A stretch of 64,000 bases of DNA from Larix kaempferi. Taxonomy: Eukaryota; Streptophyta; Pinopsida; Pinales; Pinaceae. Below the pieces are notes generated by a model. The model was not told where the DNA came from and did not search any database. It saw only the letters and a list, made by a program, of their open reading frames with translations. The DNA is taken from the NCBI GenBank assembly GCA_027924585.1, contig BSBM01000299.1, positions 32,092,501 to 32,156,500 on the forward strand, in the 5' to 3' direction. The position numbers were made by a program, and so were the translations under genes. Within the stretch, counting starts at the first letter, position 1; the number at the start of each line of letters is the position of its first letter. This document shows, one piece after another, positions 11,336-24,124 of the stretch.

Positions 11336-14300
11336 TGTCACGTACCCAATTTCCTGAATTAGTAAAATCGGTAAAAATTTAAAATTTGTCAAACATGGAT
11401 GATAACAATAAAATATGTAACACACTAATCCCTTTTGAAAACACCACATCAGTTAATTACTGATTACAAAATATAGAATATACATAGGATTTAGCTACTA
11501 AACTCTTATACAATTATTTTAAACAACATGTAAAAGACACATTAACCTATTTTACCATTTGAACATTCTCATAGAACTATTAGTAAATAACGATGAATAC
11601 AATTGTACCTGTTGAAAATCTTTTAGCCCATCTTTATCTCATGGATAACATAGTCAACAAGAAAACTACCTAAATGATAACAACATTAACAAAATCATAA
11701 GGAAAAAGTATTAGTATTATACATCAAAGTAACCATAAACATTTTAAGAATGAAACAGTACTCATAAGTATAGATACATTGAGGAACACCATAAGCAAAC
11801 ACAGAAGACCAAAGATAAAGTGGTTCACCCGTACACAGGCTAGTCCACAAAAGTGTGTGTTTGTAATTTATTCAAGCAAGGAGAGTTACAATCTGCAACA
11901 CAAATGTTGCTTTTCTCCTTCTTAGGCTACTCTTATGGAGTGCATTTTCCCAACAATAGTAAATGTAGATACATTTTACTTGTCCTATCATTACTAAGGT
12001 CATCTAAAAAGGATTGCAAGATCAACTTAGCTAACCTCGACTTGGCTAACCTCGACTGCTTCTTTGATACCTTCAACATTATTTGATTTATTTATATAGA
12101 TATTCATATATGGAGATCTTTATAAGAGTCCTGAAAAGCTTCCTTCAAATTCATATGAATTATAACACTTAATGATTTGTATAAATACATAAATATACAT
12201 TCTATATAATTTTATAAAGAAATCTTTAACAAAGTTTCCACTGAAATCCTAACAAACATAATACTGTGAATATAAATCTTTAATATGCATTTATGTATAA
12301 GAAAGACTTCATACGTTTCTCCCATTCAAATCATAACAAACATAATATTTAATGACTTGAATATGTATATATCTAAAGTCCACCTTCATAAGACATCCAT
12401 CGAAAATACTTTAATGACTTGTATATATATATATATATATATATAAAGTTCATTTCTATATAAAGGAAAACCTTCATACTATTATAAGGTGAGATCGATC
12501 TGTCTTCCCTCAATAGGGATCCACTTTAAACAATGGAAGGTATATAAAAGAAGAGGAAACTACCCTGTTTCTATTTCGATTGTGGATTCGGGACATCTTG
12601 GCGTTTCCCTATCTTACAGGTTTTTAACAAAATCAAGAAAAGAAAGATATATGCAGGTAAACTACTATCTTTATTTTTGCAGGGATCTCATCAACATAAT
12701 TTACAGATATTATTAACTCTGTTTGCCATTTCAAAACTAGGTTTGGAGGTCAAAAACCAAGCTAGATAAACCTAAATGGATATATCTGATTGGGTCGGCG
12801 TTGTATGTGACAGCAATCTCGTTCCACATATATATATATTTATATAACTCGATGGTTTACTAACTACGGTAAAATATATAAACAAAAATATCACCAAAAA
12901 AACTTATAAATGGATCTTTGACACAATGTATGAAATGCAAACGACAAACATAAATAAGGATACAGTGGTTACTATTCCAAAGCACAAGCAACCATATTTT
13001 TAAGTACAGAGGTTACTTATCGAAAACCCCTTTATACCAGTTTGAGCAAACGCTACATCAGCAGTTACTCACGGAGATCATCTAACAAATCGTATGTATT
13101 AAAGGTTTTAAATTCTAAATCCAACGATCATGGCTCAGATCGCAAATAGCAAGGTGGCTATGAATGCCGATATCTTTTAGGGTATCCATGCAATGAACTC
13201 AAAATGTGTCACCTATACTATTACTGAGTTCGACGAAGGGATCAAACCATTTATTTCTGGCAGAAAATAAGCATTATTCAATTTATGATCTAACTTTTTG
13301 TAGAGATTGACTATTGAGATAACGCAACAGATCTAGAATATATAAATCTATACACCGCTCGATTCCTTTACAGGTAGAAGTAGAAGACAAAAACAGTGGC
13401 CATCAAGGTCAGATTGATGCACAAAATTAGAAACCAGTATTAATAATTTTGAGATCAGAACTGATCACTCACGCGTCGAGGCAGTGAAAGAGCTTAATTG
13501 CTCTAAGGTTAAAAGCGATCACTCATTGCGTAGAGATAGTGAGCATGGTTTAGGCCATTCTGAGATCAACGTGATCACTTAGACACAGAGGTAGTGAACA
13601 TGGTTTAAACTATAAATGCAAATTGCAAGGATAGAGGAACATAGATTTCTAAACCAAGAAGACGCAGTTACTTCATGGATTGACTAAAATAATATTTCTC
13701 TGAGATCCCCGCCCCATTGAAAATATCTAAAAGGAGAGGACCGAAGCATGGTAGCTTCCCCTCTCTGGATCTCCCAGCTTCTACACCCAAATTTGAAAAC
13801 AAGAAGTAAACTAGAATGAGACTCGCGATCTACTTTCGCACAGGGATCTCTCCAAAACAAAGCGCAACTCTGATCATACATGATTCAAACGATAAAAAAA
13901 GAAGGGTGTAAGAAAAGGTAACACAGATCCTGTTCACACAAAGGTCTGGTTCAAAACTAAGCGCAGCTTGATAACACAATGATCAACGCTAGAAAATTCC
14001 GAATAGAAGGAACTCCGATCTCTATTCACATTGAGATCTTTCCCAACATTGGGCGTAGTTAATCATACCAAGGTCATACGTAATTACTGCACAAAAATAA
14101 AAGAATGCACTTATAATATTACTCTGATTCTACAGAGGTTTTGTAAAGTTGGAATCTATCTCCTCCATATCGCATAGTCCAATTTCTTCTCTCTCTCGCC
14201 GACTCCAATCCCCTTCATCGTAGATCAAATGGCGAACTGATAGACTAAAAAATGCCTGTGCAAAATGAGTTCTAGCTCGTCTCTCTTTACTATTCGCAGA

Positions 14301-15318
14301 GGCTAGGGATTCACCTCCGTCCTCCAGATTTCTTCTTTTCCCTCAGTATATCCTACTAAGAAAACACCCTCCTTAAAACTCTCCTAGACCTATGGGGGCT
14401 GTCACGTTCCTTTAAGAAGCCTGACTAAGAAAATTACTAACTCCAATTCTGCTTAGTTTTTGTAAGTGATTTAAGATGTGAACATCACTTCCTTGATTTT
14501 TACATGGTATCACGAGTAATGCTCTTGTCCTCAACAAAATACCCTTACTCTTCGTCCTACCTATAATTTGTAGTAAAACATGCTAATACATAATACTACT
14601 ATGTATAAAAAGCATTTGTAATTGCCTTCTGTATTTCTTAGTAGTTTGTTATTCCAATTTAATCATATAAATGTATGACCTATATATACAAACATAATTA
14701 TTTCTTCAAAAGTATCATGATTATATATATATATTTATGAAATCATTTTCCTGATAGAACAATATGTAAAGAATCTTATACTTGTATAAATGTCATTACT
14801 TTAGTAAACGATACCTTTTAAAATCATATCCCCTTTTTCACAAGGTTCAATAGAGTAATAGTACTAATAGTTAAACAGGTTTTTATTATTATTTTTAAAC
14901 AGCTAAACTTCAACACCTAGTGTCATGTCTTAAATTTTGATGGCCTGTAGCCATAACCTCTTCTCTTAAAGAATTATATTTAATTTGTAAGTTATTTTGT
15001 AACCTAGTGAAATTTGTTTATTTTAACTCTTAGTGGCGGAGGGTACCACTACTATACTTGGTTATGAAATACTAGACTTCCTCTGATTTTTTGAGCGATC
15101 AAGTTTGTTTTTCCTTAATGAATTCTTTTCCCCATTGTCATAGTCGTGTCTTATATATTTATTCTACTAGGTCGAACAATAGTACTTATAAGCGTAACAT
15201 TAGCTCAGGCTCCACTGGTGGGGCCTTGGCCTTGAGCTCCTCACCAGGGCCGCTTATACAATAGTAATTACATTTATAAGAGAAATAACAATAGAGGTCG
15301 AATTTGAGGGATGTTACA
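11336..15318 (-). mobile_element. 5' LTR of the LARD-like element (complete)
   Basis: It is 3,983 bp with TG...CA ends in imperfect inverted arrangement: plus-strand TGTCACGTACCC at the left, GGGATGTTACA at the right. It differs from the other LTR by many substitutions, by loss of about 350 bp near 14357, and by AT-microsatellite length (12421-12444). The frame at 13684-13881 has a counterpart at 6827-7024, but this reflects LTR similarity, not a recognised gene. Confidence 0.8.
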
Positions 15319-16331
15319 TGCTATACCTATTATCTGGATCACTAGGATATCTTTGAATTATTCTTGTGATAGGAAGTTCTACATAGCCAACCCTTTTTCA
15401 TGTTCGATGTAGGCCCACCTCCTAAAGGTCTTCATCAACTAAGGCCATACTGTGGAATCCTTAGGACTTATTACGTGGATCACAAAACCTGTAAAGAGTA
15501 CCCCAGGATCCTTTATGTGCCTAAACACGACAAGCAAGATCTCCTGAGGTGCTATTACATGTGAATCCACCACAAAACCTTGAAAGAGCATCCCAGGACT
15601 GATTACGAGCATACTGATCAACTTATCGGATCTCCCATAGCGCTATTACATGTGGTCACCACAAAACCTTGAAAGAGCATCCCAGGGCTGATTACGAGCA
15701 TACTGCTCAACCTATCGGATCTCCTAGGGTGACATTACATGTGGTCATTCCAAAACCTCGAAAGAGCATCCCGGGATTGATTACGAGCGTACTGCTCAAC
15801 CTATCGGATCTCCGAGGGCGTTATTATACGCCATAGGACAAAACCTTGAGAGAGCATCTGCGAGATATCCGAGGGCGCTATTATATGCCATAGGAAAAAC
15901 CTCGAAAGAGTATCTGCAAATATCCTAGGGCGCTATTATATGTCCTCCCAAGCAAAACCTTGAAAGAGCATTTGCCATATATCCTAGGGAACTATTATAT
16001 GCCATAGGAAAAACCTTGGAAGAGTACCTGTAAATCTCCCAAGGCGCTATTATATGCTTATCTTGCACAACCTGTCCATGGCCACGGAGTATCAACCTGA
16101 TACTCACCATACATCATCTTGACGTACATCATCACATGATCAACCTGATCATCGTCATGGCATCGTCCTGATGCATGTCATCTAGAGTATCATCCTGATA
16201 CTTGTTACATATCATCATCTTGATCATCGTCATAGCATCATCCTGATGCATATCATCACACATGATCCAACTGATCATGTAAAGCATCCACATCATGCAT
16301 ATCATCATCTTGATCAATATCATGCAGAACA
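15319..16331 (-). repeat. Copia 3'-tail tandem repeats, copy in unit 1
   Basis: Blocks containing AAAACCT(T/C)GAAAGAG recur first every 88-92 bp (15481, 15573, 15661, 15749, 15838) and then every 55-60 bp (15893, 15953, 16010). From about 16100 to 16331 a second array follows with short CATCATCCTGATGCATATC-like units. It matches 22961-24124. By comparison with 62733-63235 this is the non-coding tail downstream of a minus-strand copia pol gene. A GAACA at 16327-16331 abuts the gypsy-type LTR. Confidence 0.75.
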
Positions 16332-18857
16332 TGTAACATACCACTTTTTGCTGAAAAACACTTTATGTTGGAAACATTATGTTAACTTTTATTGTAAATT
16401 TTTATGTTGGACAAGTGTCCAAGGATGACTATAATTTGCACAATATTTTATTATTAATTAAATTAAATAGGAAACAAACACCTAAGGAGACTATTGAAAG
16501 AGTGTTTACTGACCCACTAGGTGGAATGGAATCTGGGGTAGAAGGCAATGGACAAATGGAAGCTTCATGAGGCAACTAACTAGCTGTTGGTATGAGACAA
16601 CTCCCTTGAAATGTGGTCATAGTTCCCTGAAATATGGGACTGGAGCTTGAGGCTTATTTATTGAAAACTAACCACTAAAGACCTAGGTAGTCTATATAAG
16701 AGCCATCGAATTATGAACTGAGGTTCATCACTTTTCCCGATGAGGAAATTTACCTTGGGGTTTTGCTGTGCTTGCACCCAAGAGATTCGATGAGGGGATA
16801 TGCTAAGTTTTTTATCATGGTGTAAGTTTGCCTGTGATACTGCTGAGTGCAGAAGTTACATTGCTGAGTGCAGAAGTTACATTATTGAGTGCAGAAGTTA
16901 CATTACTGAGTACCTTGCTTCTACACAGAATCTTCTGCCTAGTGGTTCAGTGAACAGGCTCGGGGGTCCAAAGGAGGCAAGTAGATTGGCTGCTTCTTCT
17001 GGAGAAGGTTGGGAGGAACTGGCCTCCTTGGGTGTTTGTCGGTCCTATCTACAGTTACAGGTTTTTCTAGTCTTTTATGTTTCTAAGTAGCTAGATTATT
17101 ATCTGCAAATATTAATTTAGTGTTTATAAGTTATAGTCAAACATATGTATTTGTTTCAGTTTCTGACCTGATTAGGATTCTTCATAATGATGATTAAGTA
17201 AGTAAGATGATTGAATAAATGTCTTCTCTGCATTTTTCCCCATACTGTTTTTTTTTGTATCATACTCTAGTACAGAGAAGGAATTTAAGATAGATGAATG
17301 ATGGACATAATTCCAATTGATTGAATAGATTAACACTGTTAAGTTTTCCTAATATATCCTATCAACTATCTACTGCAATATAAATTAGGTATGTCTAGAT
17401 TCATGAAGTTTTACAGTATATCGTATTGCAGGTACTATTAGTTTTCTTGCATAAAAACAGAAGAAATTATCAAGTATCCCTATACGGGACCTAGGGTTTC
17501 CTTTCATCATTTAATTATTCATAAAAGATAAATTCTATGTTTTTCTCTTATCATTCTTTTCATCACTTAAGTGTTTAAAGTTCACTGTATTTTTCTTTCA
17601 ATAGTTTTCATTGAAATATAACAGCTGCAAAAATAAATATTTCCTAAGTACACAGTACTGCTATCCAGTACTGCTATCCAGTACTGCTATTAAGTATTTA
17701 TATTTACGAAAAACAGAACTCTTTTCAATTACAAACAAATGTATGATTTTTTAGCACTAATTTTCATCCTAGTATTCATATCTTTTATGTTATTTTTATT
17801 ATTTAAACTACAGTTAATTCCAATTACATCTATCGTAGGATTAGAAACCCTAGCTTTTTGTCTCATCATTTAATATTCATTGCAACTGTTAACAAAAACT
17901 GATATGTTAGCTAAATAGAGTTTTTTCTTAACCTTAAACATCGTGACACGCTCATAACCCTTCAGTGAGCAAACCCTAGTAGTATTAAACACCTACCTTT
18001 CGGATTAAAGTTTAGTTAATATTCAACACCATCATTTAAAATAGAACAAGAATTTAGTTACGATTCCATTGCATAGCTGCAAACAAAAATAATGAGGTGT
18101 GGCTCTCGGCCATTACCATAAATCGGCAGACAGAGTCAACAGCTGAAGCTTTCTACATCGTTTCAACCAGTACATAATTAATAACACAAAAACAAGGCGT
18201 ATAGCCTGTGGCTCATGGCCATAACTGAAGTAGAACTTTGATAAACGAGTCCACAAATCTCTAGTGTTTGGTGAACATAGTCAATGCATTTAAAAACCAA
18301 TTTTCAAAACAAACGCATAACTTCCATTTTAGACGAAGGCCAAATTTCTTACAACAAACAACCCTTGAAGGTTATAGTAGCAGGACAAGTTCAAAACTTC
18401 AACAATAATCCTACAATTAATACAGAGTTGGATAACCAAAACATTATCTTATTACTGTTCAATCCTATCAAAATAACTGAGGGGGAAACCCTTGTTACAT
18501 ACATAACAACTTTGACTGTTAACAGCATAAAAAAACCCATTATAAGGGTAGACCAAGGATTCAATCCTCCCTAAGTATGCTTCAATGCATGTATACATTG
18601 CAAACGATGGACACACCATCAGAAAACGAAGGTCGCGACTATTTTTCATTCACAACCAACAGTTTCCACGAGAATCCACAAAGGGAAACCACTGAGACTT
18701 ACCACTTATACGCAGAAGCTCCACTCATTAAGAGCGCAGAACCCTATACATGCCAAAACCTGTCACAAAATCAAATGAAGGTCAAATTTAATTCCAGAGC
18801 TAAACAAAATATGGACAATGGAAACAGTATGAAAATGCACAAGTATGCCATTACCTC
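16332..18857 (+). mobile_element. First 2.5 kb of the outer gypsy-type element, duplicated copy
   Basis: It starts TGTAACATACC, like the LTRs at 38191/59505, and shares their promoter part (TATATAA at 16693-16699) and a 24-bp minisatellite (GAGTGCAGAAGTTACATT units, 16848-16910). Homology to the 38191-type LTR fades after about 1.5 kb, so it is a related but distinct family. It stops at the duplication junction 18857. A 14-bp unit (CAGTACTGCTATC) is present three times at 17647-17687 but once in unit 2. No LTR end or PBS is visible. Confidence 0.65.
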
Positions 18858-20289
18858 TACTGCAGAAACTCCTAAGTCTCTTCCTAGACCAAAATAATTA
18901 GCCACTTTGAGAATTGTACACTTGTTACACTCTAGTTAATCTCCTCAAGGAAGTCCAAAATCTCAAATATATTTAAAGGAAACTTTATTGTCAAATGTCC
19001 AATTAATATAAATGTTTTGGATTTAATTTTGAAGTTTTGATAATATAAAACTTAATAGTTTAAAGATTAGATGTTTTGGATCTAAAAATTTTCAAAATTA
19101 AATGTTTTGGATCTCTTTTCAAATTAAAAGTTTTGGATCTCTTTTTTGAGGTTTAATTTTTCCAAAATTTAGTTAGAATTGTTAAAATTATAAAAATAAA
19201 TTATTATTAAAATTAAACAATCTTAATAAATTTTGGTTTTCGAAAACATAAATCTAATTTTATAATAAAAAACAAATTTTAATTACTAAAAATATGAAAC
19301 AATGAATCAACCATCTAAATAATTTATGAAATATATATTTATAATTCTCATTTATTATTTTGAATTTTAAGCAAAATTAGTAATTCTTATAATTTCACCA
19401 TCATAATTCCATAATATTTTGGATTTCTAAGAATTAATTTTAAGAAAATTGTTTGGGGAGTTAGTTTGACTTAATTGTTGTTTCTTATGATCTTGAAATC
19501 AAATTTAAATAATGTTGAATCATTTAAAAGTATAAAAACATGTTTAAGGTTATAATTAAAATGATTGAAAAATTTAATTTACATTAAAAAAATAAACTTT
19601 GTTTTGTGATAAAAATAATAAATAATTAAATGTTAGTAAAAGTCTTTATGTAATTTCAATGAGTGGTATTGCAACAAATGTGACGAAGATACATCATTCA
19701 TTTATAGCTATAATCTTCTATGTATACTAAAAAACAAGACATAGAATTTGAATGCACTTTGTGAAGACCTCTATTGGGCAAACTCCTTCTAGAGCTAGTC
19801 CAAAGTAGGTATGAAGCCTACCTGAACTGTTGGGCACATTTAAAAAGAAAATAGTGGTTTCTCTTATTATTAAATTCTTATTTTCTAAACATTTTAACAT
19901 GGACATGATTATTTTTTCTTTTCTTTTTGTCATCCACCATCTCATAATATTGCATATCACTTTTTTAATTTATTATTCATGTTATTTTGTGGAAAAATAC
20001 ATACACTTATGTTAAAATTAGAAGATAATGCTCAACAACTTTCATGAATAGGTGGCTAATCTAAAACCATTCACAAAATACATTATATGCTTTTACAATA
20101 ACTTTCAATTTTCTTCCAAAATTTATAAATTTTTATTTTTTTTCAAAGACATGGACTTTGCTCCTAACAGCCCTTATTAAATATATTTATATAATATTTT
20201 CCATCATACTTTTGAAATAATAAAAATTATATTAAAAATTATTAATATTAAATTTAGAAAAAGGTAGTTGAAGGTATTACTGAATAGTT

Positions 20290-20750
20290 GACCCTAGCTC
20301 AGACCAATTTAGCATCGCGAACCCACACTTTCATTGCCAAATGGTTTATGTTGCCGAAATAGATGCAATTCACTCTTAAATGCTCCTTCTCATCGCACGT
20401 GCTTATGTCATGTTCAATGAGGATGTAATACTCACCACCTTTCTTCGATTCCATATTTGATAAGTTCCCATCTACTTGAGGGGAGGGATGTAGGGTCTTG
20501 TACTTCAATCCCTTCAAAAAAATAACAAACTTCTTGCTCGAGTTGTCATGAACAAGGACGATGGTGGGACCATGCTGCTCTTCCACCTTGCGTCATGAAG
20601 CTTAGGCTGATTCACACATGCCATATCATATTACATGGGGTGTACCTTGAGTAGATATGACAAGCTGTTAGGGGAAATGGGTCGGATGGGTGCCCCCACT
20701 ATTTTGCAAAGTCCTTGACCTAAGGAGCAAGAAAGGTTTTCTTGAGTGTC
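20290..20750 (-). pseudogene. Decayed coding sequence, unknown (copy 2)
   Basis: Counterpart of 3660-4140. It keeps a 95-codon minus-strand frame (20299-20586) in which MEEQHGPTIVLVH and YYILIEHDISTCDEKEHLRV can be read. Not recognised. The frame is shorter in copy 1, so there is no sign that coding has been kept in both copies. Confidence 0.25.
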
Positions 20751-20889
20751 ACCACTTTGTTATGTTTCCTTTTTACATGGTAAGATTGATCAAATTCAAA
20801 ATTATTGCATCTAAGAAGAACTTGTGATATAAGCATGTTTAGGTAAGGATATTTCGGGGGATTTTACTGATCAAACTAATTATCAGTTC

Positions 20890-21060
20890 AGAGACCGCAA
20901 TGATGGTGAGGTTCTTACATCCTTTTTCCACTGCGAGCTTGACTCCCTTCCATAAAGCTAGTGCTTCATCTTGGTTGTTTGGGGCAATGCCAATTCCCGA
21001 GGCCTACTTCAATTCTTGAGGTTATTTGGGGTCCAGAAGCACCTCCACACGTACCACTCC
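20890..21060 (-). pseudogene. RNase H-like relic (copy 2)
   Basis: Minus-strand GIGIAPNNQDEALALWKG, KGCKNLTII and SELIISLI are present as in copy 1 at 4255-4445, with frameshifts at both sides. The GDS of active enzymes reads AVS. It is a fossil of an RNase H domain from an old plant retroelement. Confidence 0.45.
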
Positions 21061-21715
21061 TATATAATTATAATTTTATTAAACAAGATCATTAAGATAT
21101 ATTCACATATATCATAAATAATATATTAATGTTTTCGATAACATTTATTGCAATCTCATTAAATGTTGATTGCTAAATGAACACACACTTATAGCATGGG
21201 CCATTCATAAAATTTTCAAGCGTGATTTCAAAAATGGAAGATGTTTTTCAAATATAATAACAAATGATTTTAAATAGGATATATTCAACAAATTAGGTAG
21301 AAATACAAACTAATACTAAATATTTTTTTCCAAATTATAAATGAGTTACAATGTACTTTTTGCAAAATGATAAATGATACACAATTTTTTCATATGATAA
21401 ATCATATAAAAAAGGTATTTTTGGCAAATGATAAGTGAATCCATAATGAGCTTGTTATAGGGCCTTTATTTATAGGATTAGGAGTGAGGAAGGACCATCA
21501 TATCAAGTATGGGATGACATCCTTTATTTATAGAATTAGGAGTGAGGAAGGACCATCATATCCAGTATGGGATGGCGAAGATCAAATGATGGGTAATGTA
21601 TATGCTAGAGAACATGGGCATTGAAAAGAATCTTTGAGATGGCCAATATTAAGGATGAGATAAAATGGTGAACTTAATGTACTCAAGGATAAAAAACCCT
21701 CAAAACAATTAGATA

Positions 21716-21949
21716 TCAATAGTACTTTATATATTTAGAACCTTTTGTGATGCAAACTCATATGGAACTAGCTATAATTGGTCTTTGTATAGGAGAAATT
21801 ATAGATAAAGATGGGTCCAACTATCAAGGTAATGGTTGAACATGTGAGGTTCCCTAAAATGGCACTAAGGGGATGGCACACCAATTAGTTCAAATTCAAT
21901 CATTATTAACCCAAAATTTTAGGAAATCCAAGGATAAAAGATACCAAAG
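21716..21949. other. Flank of the copia LTR present only in unit 2
   Basis: Part of the segment missing from unit 1. I see no ORF. A GATACCAAA stretch at 21940-21948 is reminiscent of an inverted PBS start, but the rest of the PBS does not match, so it is not called. Confidence 0.35.
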
Positions 21950-22840
21950 TGTTATAATAAGTTCCAGTCCTTTGGGGAAACCTTATCATGCATAAATAAG
22001 ATTCGGAAACCCTTATTTACAATACTAAATACAATAGAAATGCAACCCTTATCTTCTTCAATTTCATAGTTCCCCTTTACTTAAAGGAAGACATATTAAG
22101 ATGTAAATTACAAACGATGAAGAACATAAATGGATGAAAATGAAATATGCAATTTACAAAAGCATTGGAGAGATTAAAGTTTCATTGATATGAAAAAGAT
22201 CTAATTAATTTTCATCATTTAATTCAATAGATCTAGGAGATTAACTGAAAGAACAACATGTACAACATATCAAACATAAGAAACAAGAGACATAAAACAT
22301 TTCATCGGAAAAAACCAAGAAGGTGAAAAACCCCGCAACTTCCTCAGAGATAGAAGAAGCATCAATACAAGGATCACAATGATCAAACCCAAGAGATAGA
22401 TATATTCTGTAGCATGCTCTTCCTCCACTTGTGCGCACTCCTCCTCTCTCTCACTAATGCGAAGTGAGTGAATAATGGAATGTGTCAAATGAGAAAGTCA
22501 CACTCTCTATTTATACTCTTTCTTTCACTTGACCTTTACTCAACTATGTCGGCCCTAACTTAACCTCTTAACATAATATTAACTGGGATGACCCCACTAG
22601 GGTGGTCTAATAACGCTTTAACCCACATGATTCATACAGGTGTGACCCCATCAAGATGGTCTAATAACCCATCAAGTATAACTTACGACACTTACAATAT
22701 AACTTGCGATACTTGCAAGTACAACTAATGACACTTCGAATCGGAGGAATAATACATGTCCGTTGGGGATACAATAAAGTACAAATGTAATACATACAAT
22801 ATACAAGTGATTATCTTCCATAGTTACAAATACATCAACA
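21950..22840 (-). mobile_element. 3' LTR of a copia element
   Basis: Read on the minus strand it starts TGTTGATGTATTTG at 22840, directly after a purine tract, and could end with TTATAACA at 21950. The right edge is firm and the left edge tentative. A TATA box (GAGTATAAATAGAG, minus strand) lies at about 22502-22519. A 72-codon minus-strand frame at 22270-22488 contains one hydrophobic segment, YLLGLIIVILVLMLLL; it lies downstream of the TATA box and is probably fortuitous. The matching pol end lies at 62840-63235. Confidence 0.65.
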
Positions 22841-22857
22841 CTCCCTCTTAACTAGGG
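22841..22857 (-). other. Polypurine tract of the copia element
   Basis: The minus strand reads CCTAGTTAAGAGGGAG immediately before the LTR start TGTTGATG. This is a typical copia arrangement and places the body of the element to the right. Confidence 0.7.
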
Positions 22858-24124
22858 AGGTATTCTCTTGACACAAGTCATCAATACATATAGGCACAAG
22901 TCTTCAATTATGGAGCTGGATCATCGTCACTGGATCACGGAGCATCATCATCATCACTGCAGCTGTACCCATTATCTCAATCACTAGGATATCTATGAAT
23001 TCTTCTCGTCATAGGAAGTTCTACAGAGCCAACCATTTTTCATGCTAGATGTAGGCCCACCTCCTGCAGGACTTCATCAACACTGGCCATACTGTGGAAT
23101 CCTCAGGACTTATTACGTGCGTCACAAAACCTCGAAAGAGTATCCCAAGATCCTTTATGTGCCTAAGCATGATCAGCAAGATATCCCACGGAGCTATTAC
23201 ATGTGACCCCACCACAAAACCTTGAAAGAGCATCCCAAGAATGATTACGAGCATGCTGCTCAACCTATCAGATCTCCCAGGGCGCTATTACATGTGGTCA
23301 CCACAAAACCTTGAAAGAGCATCCCATGGCTGATTATGAGCATACTACTCAACCTATCGGATCTCCTAGGGTGACATTACATGTGGTCATGGAAAAACCT
23401 CGAAAGAGCATTCTAGGACTGATTATGAGTGTATTGCTCAACCTATCGGATCTCCCAGGGCGTTATTATATGCCATAGGACAAAACCTGGAAGAGAGCAT
23501 CTGCCAGATATCCTAGGGCTCTATTATATGCCATAGGAAAAACCTCGAAAGAGTATCTGCAAATCTCCTAGGGCGCTATTATATGTCCTCCCAAGCAAGA
23601 CCTTGAAAGAGCATTTGCCAGATATCCCAGGGCACTATTATATGCCATAGGAAAAACCTCGAAAGAGTATATGTAAATCTCCCAGGGCGCTATTATATGC
23701 TTATCTGGTACAGCCTGTCCATGGCCATGGAGGGTCAACTTGATACTCACCATACATCATCCTGATGTATATCATCACATGATCAACCTAATCATCGTCA
23801 CGACATCGTCCTGATGCATTTCATCTAGAGTATCATCCTAATACTCGTCACATATGATCAACCTGATTATCGTCATAGCATCGTCCTAATGCATATCATC
23901 TGGATTATCGTCCTGATACTCATCACATATGATCATCCTAATCATCATCATAGCATCATCTTGATGCATATCATCTAGAATATCATCCTGATACTCATCA
24001 CATATGATCATCCTGATCATCATCATAGCATCATCCTCATGCATATCATCACACATGATCCAACTGATCATGTAAAGCATCCTCCTGATGCATATCATCA
24101 TCTGGATCAATATAATGCAGAACA
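22858..24124 (-). repeat. Copia 3' tail with tandem repeat arrays, unit 2
   Basis: AAAACCTCGAAAGAG-type blocks recur at about 23125, 23214, 23306, 23394 and 23483 (88-92 bp), then at 23538, 23604 and 23652 (shorter units). From 23740 to 24119 a CATCATCCTGATGCATATC array follows. On the minus strand this array stays open for 79 codons (23886-24125) with a repeated DDMHQDDAMMMIRMIICDEY peptide. The tail ends at the GAACA (24120-24124) that marks the outer insertion. Confidence 0.75.

Larger units (their letters stand above)
5065..15318 (-). mobile_element. LARD-like non-autonomous LTR retrotransposon with ~4-kb LTRs
   Basis: Two direct repeats (5065-8810 and 11336-15318) flank a 2.5-kb interior. 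Read on the minus strand, the LTR starts TGTAACATCCC and ends GTGACA. The 5' LTR is followed, after 2 bp, by a TGGTATCAGAGCTC primer site (11320-11333). A purine tract AAGGGGTGGAGTG precedes the 3' LTR (8811-8824). No gag or pol is visible inside. LTRs this long with a short non-coding interior match the LARD class of plant elements. The element interrupts unit 1 of the tandem duplication, and its right edge at 15318 is intact. Confidence 0.8.
2288..18857. repeat. Tandem segmental duplication, unit 1 (interrupted)
   Basis: The parts 2288-5064 and 15319-18857 match 18858-21715 and 22961-26619 in the same order and orientation. Shared landmarks include AACTCCTAAGTCTCTTCC at the left edge (2301 and 18867 areas), the minus-strand RNase H relic, and the 88/57-bp repeat array. 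Unit 1 contains the large LARD-like element 5065-15318. It lacks the roughly 1.25-kb segment corresponding to 21716-22960, which carries the copia LTR and polypurine tract in unit 2. Confidence 0.85.

Noticed and set aside
6827-13881. Paired 65-codon minus-strand frames at 6827-7024 and 13684-13881
   Set aside because: Both are the same LTR position; conservation reflects LTR duplication, and no protein family is recognised.
5060-15325. GCTAT on both sides of the LARD-like element as its target duplication
   Set aside because: GCTAT occurs at 5062-5066 and 15320-15324, but it is offset from the TG/CA ends, and the left LTR is truncated there relative to the complete LTR with a PBS at 11320. 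It is most likely coincidence.
15440-16331. CRISPR-like regular repeats
   Set aside because: Repeat and spacer are not separable, units are 55-92 bp with divergence throughout, and the setting is a plant retroelement tail.
22270-22488. 72-codon minus-strand frame with one hydrophobic segment
   Set aside because: Within the copia LTR downstream of the TATA box; one hydrophobic run is not enough to call a membrane protein gene.
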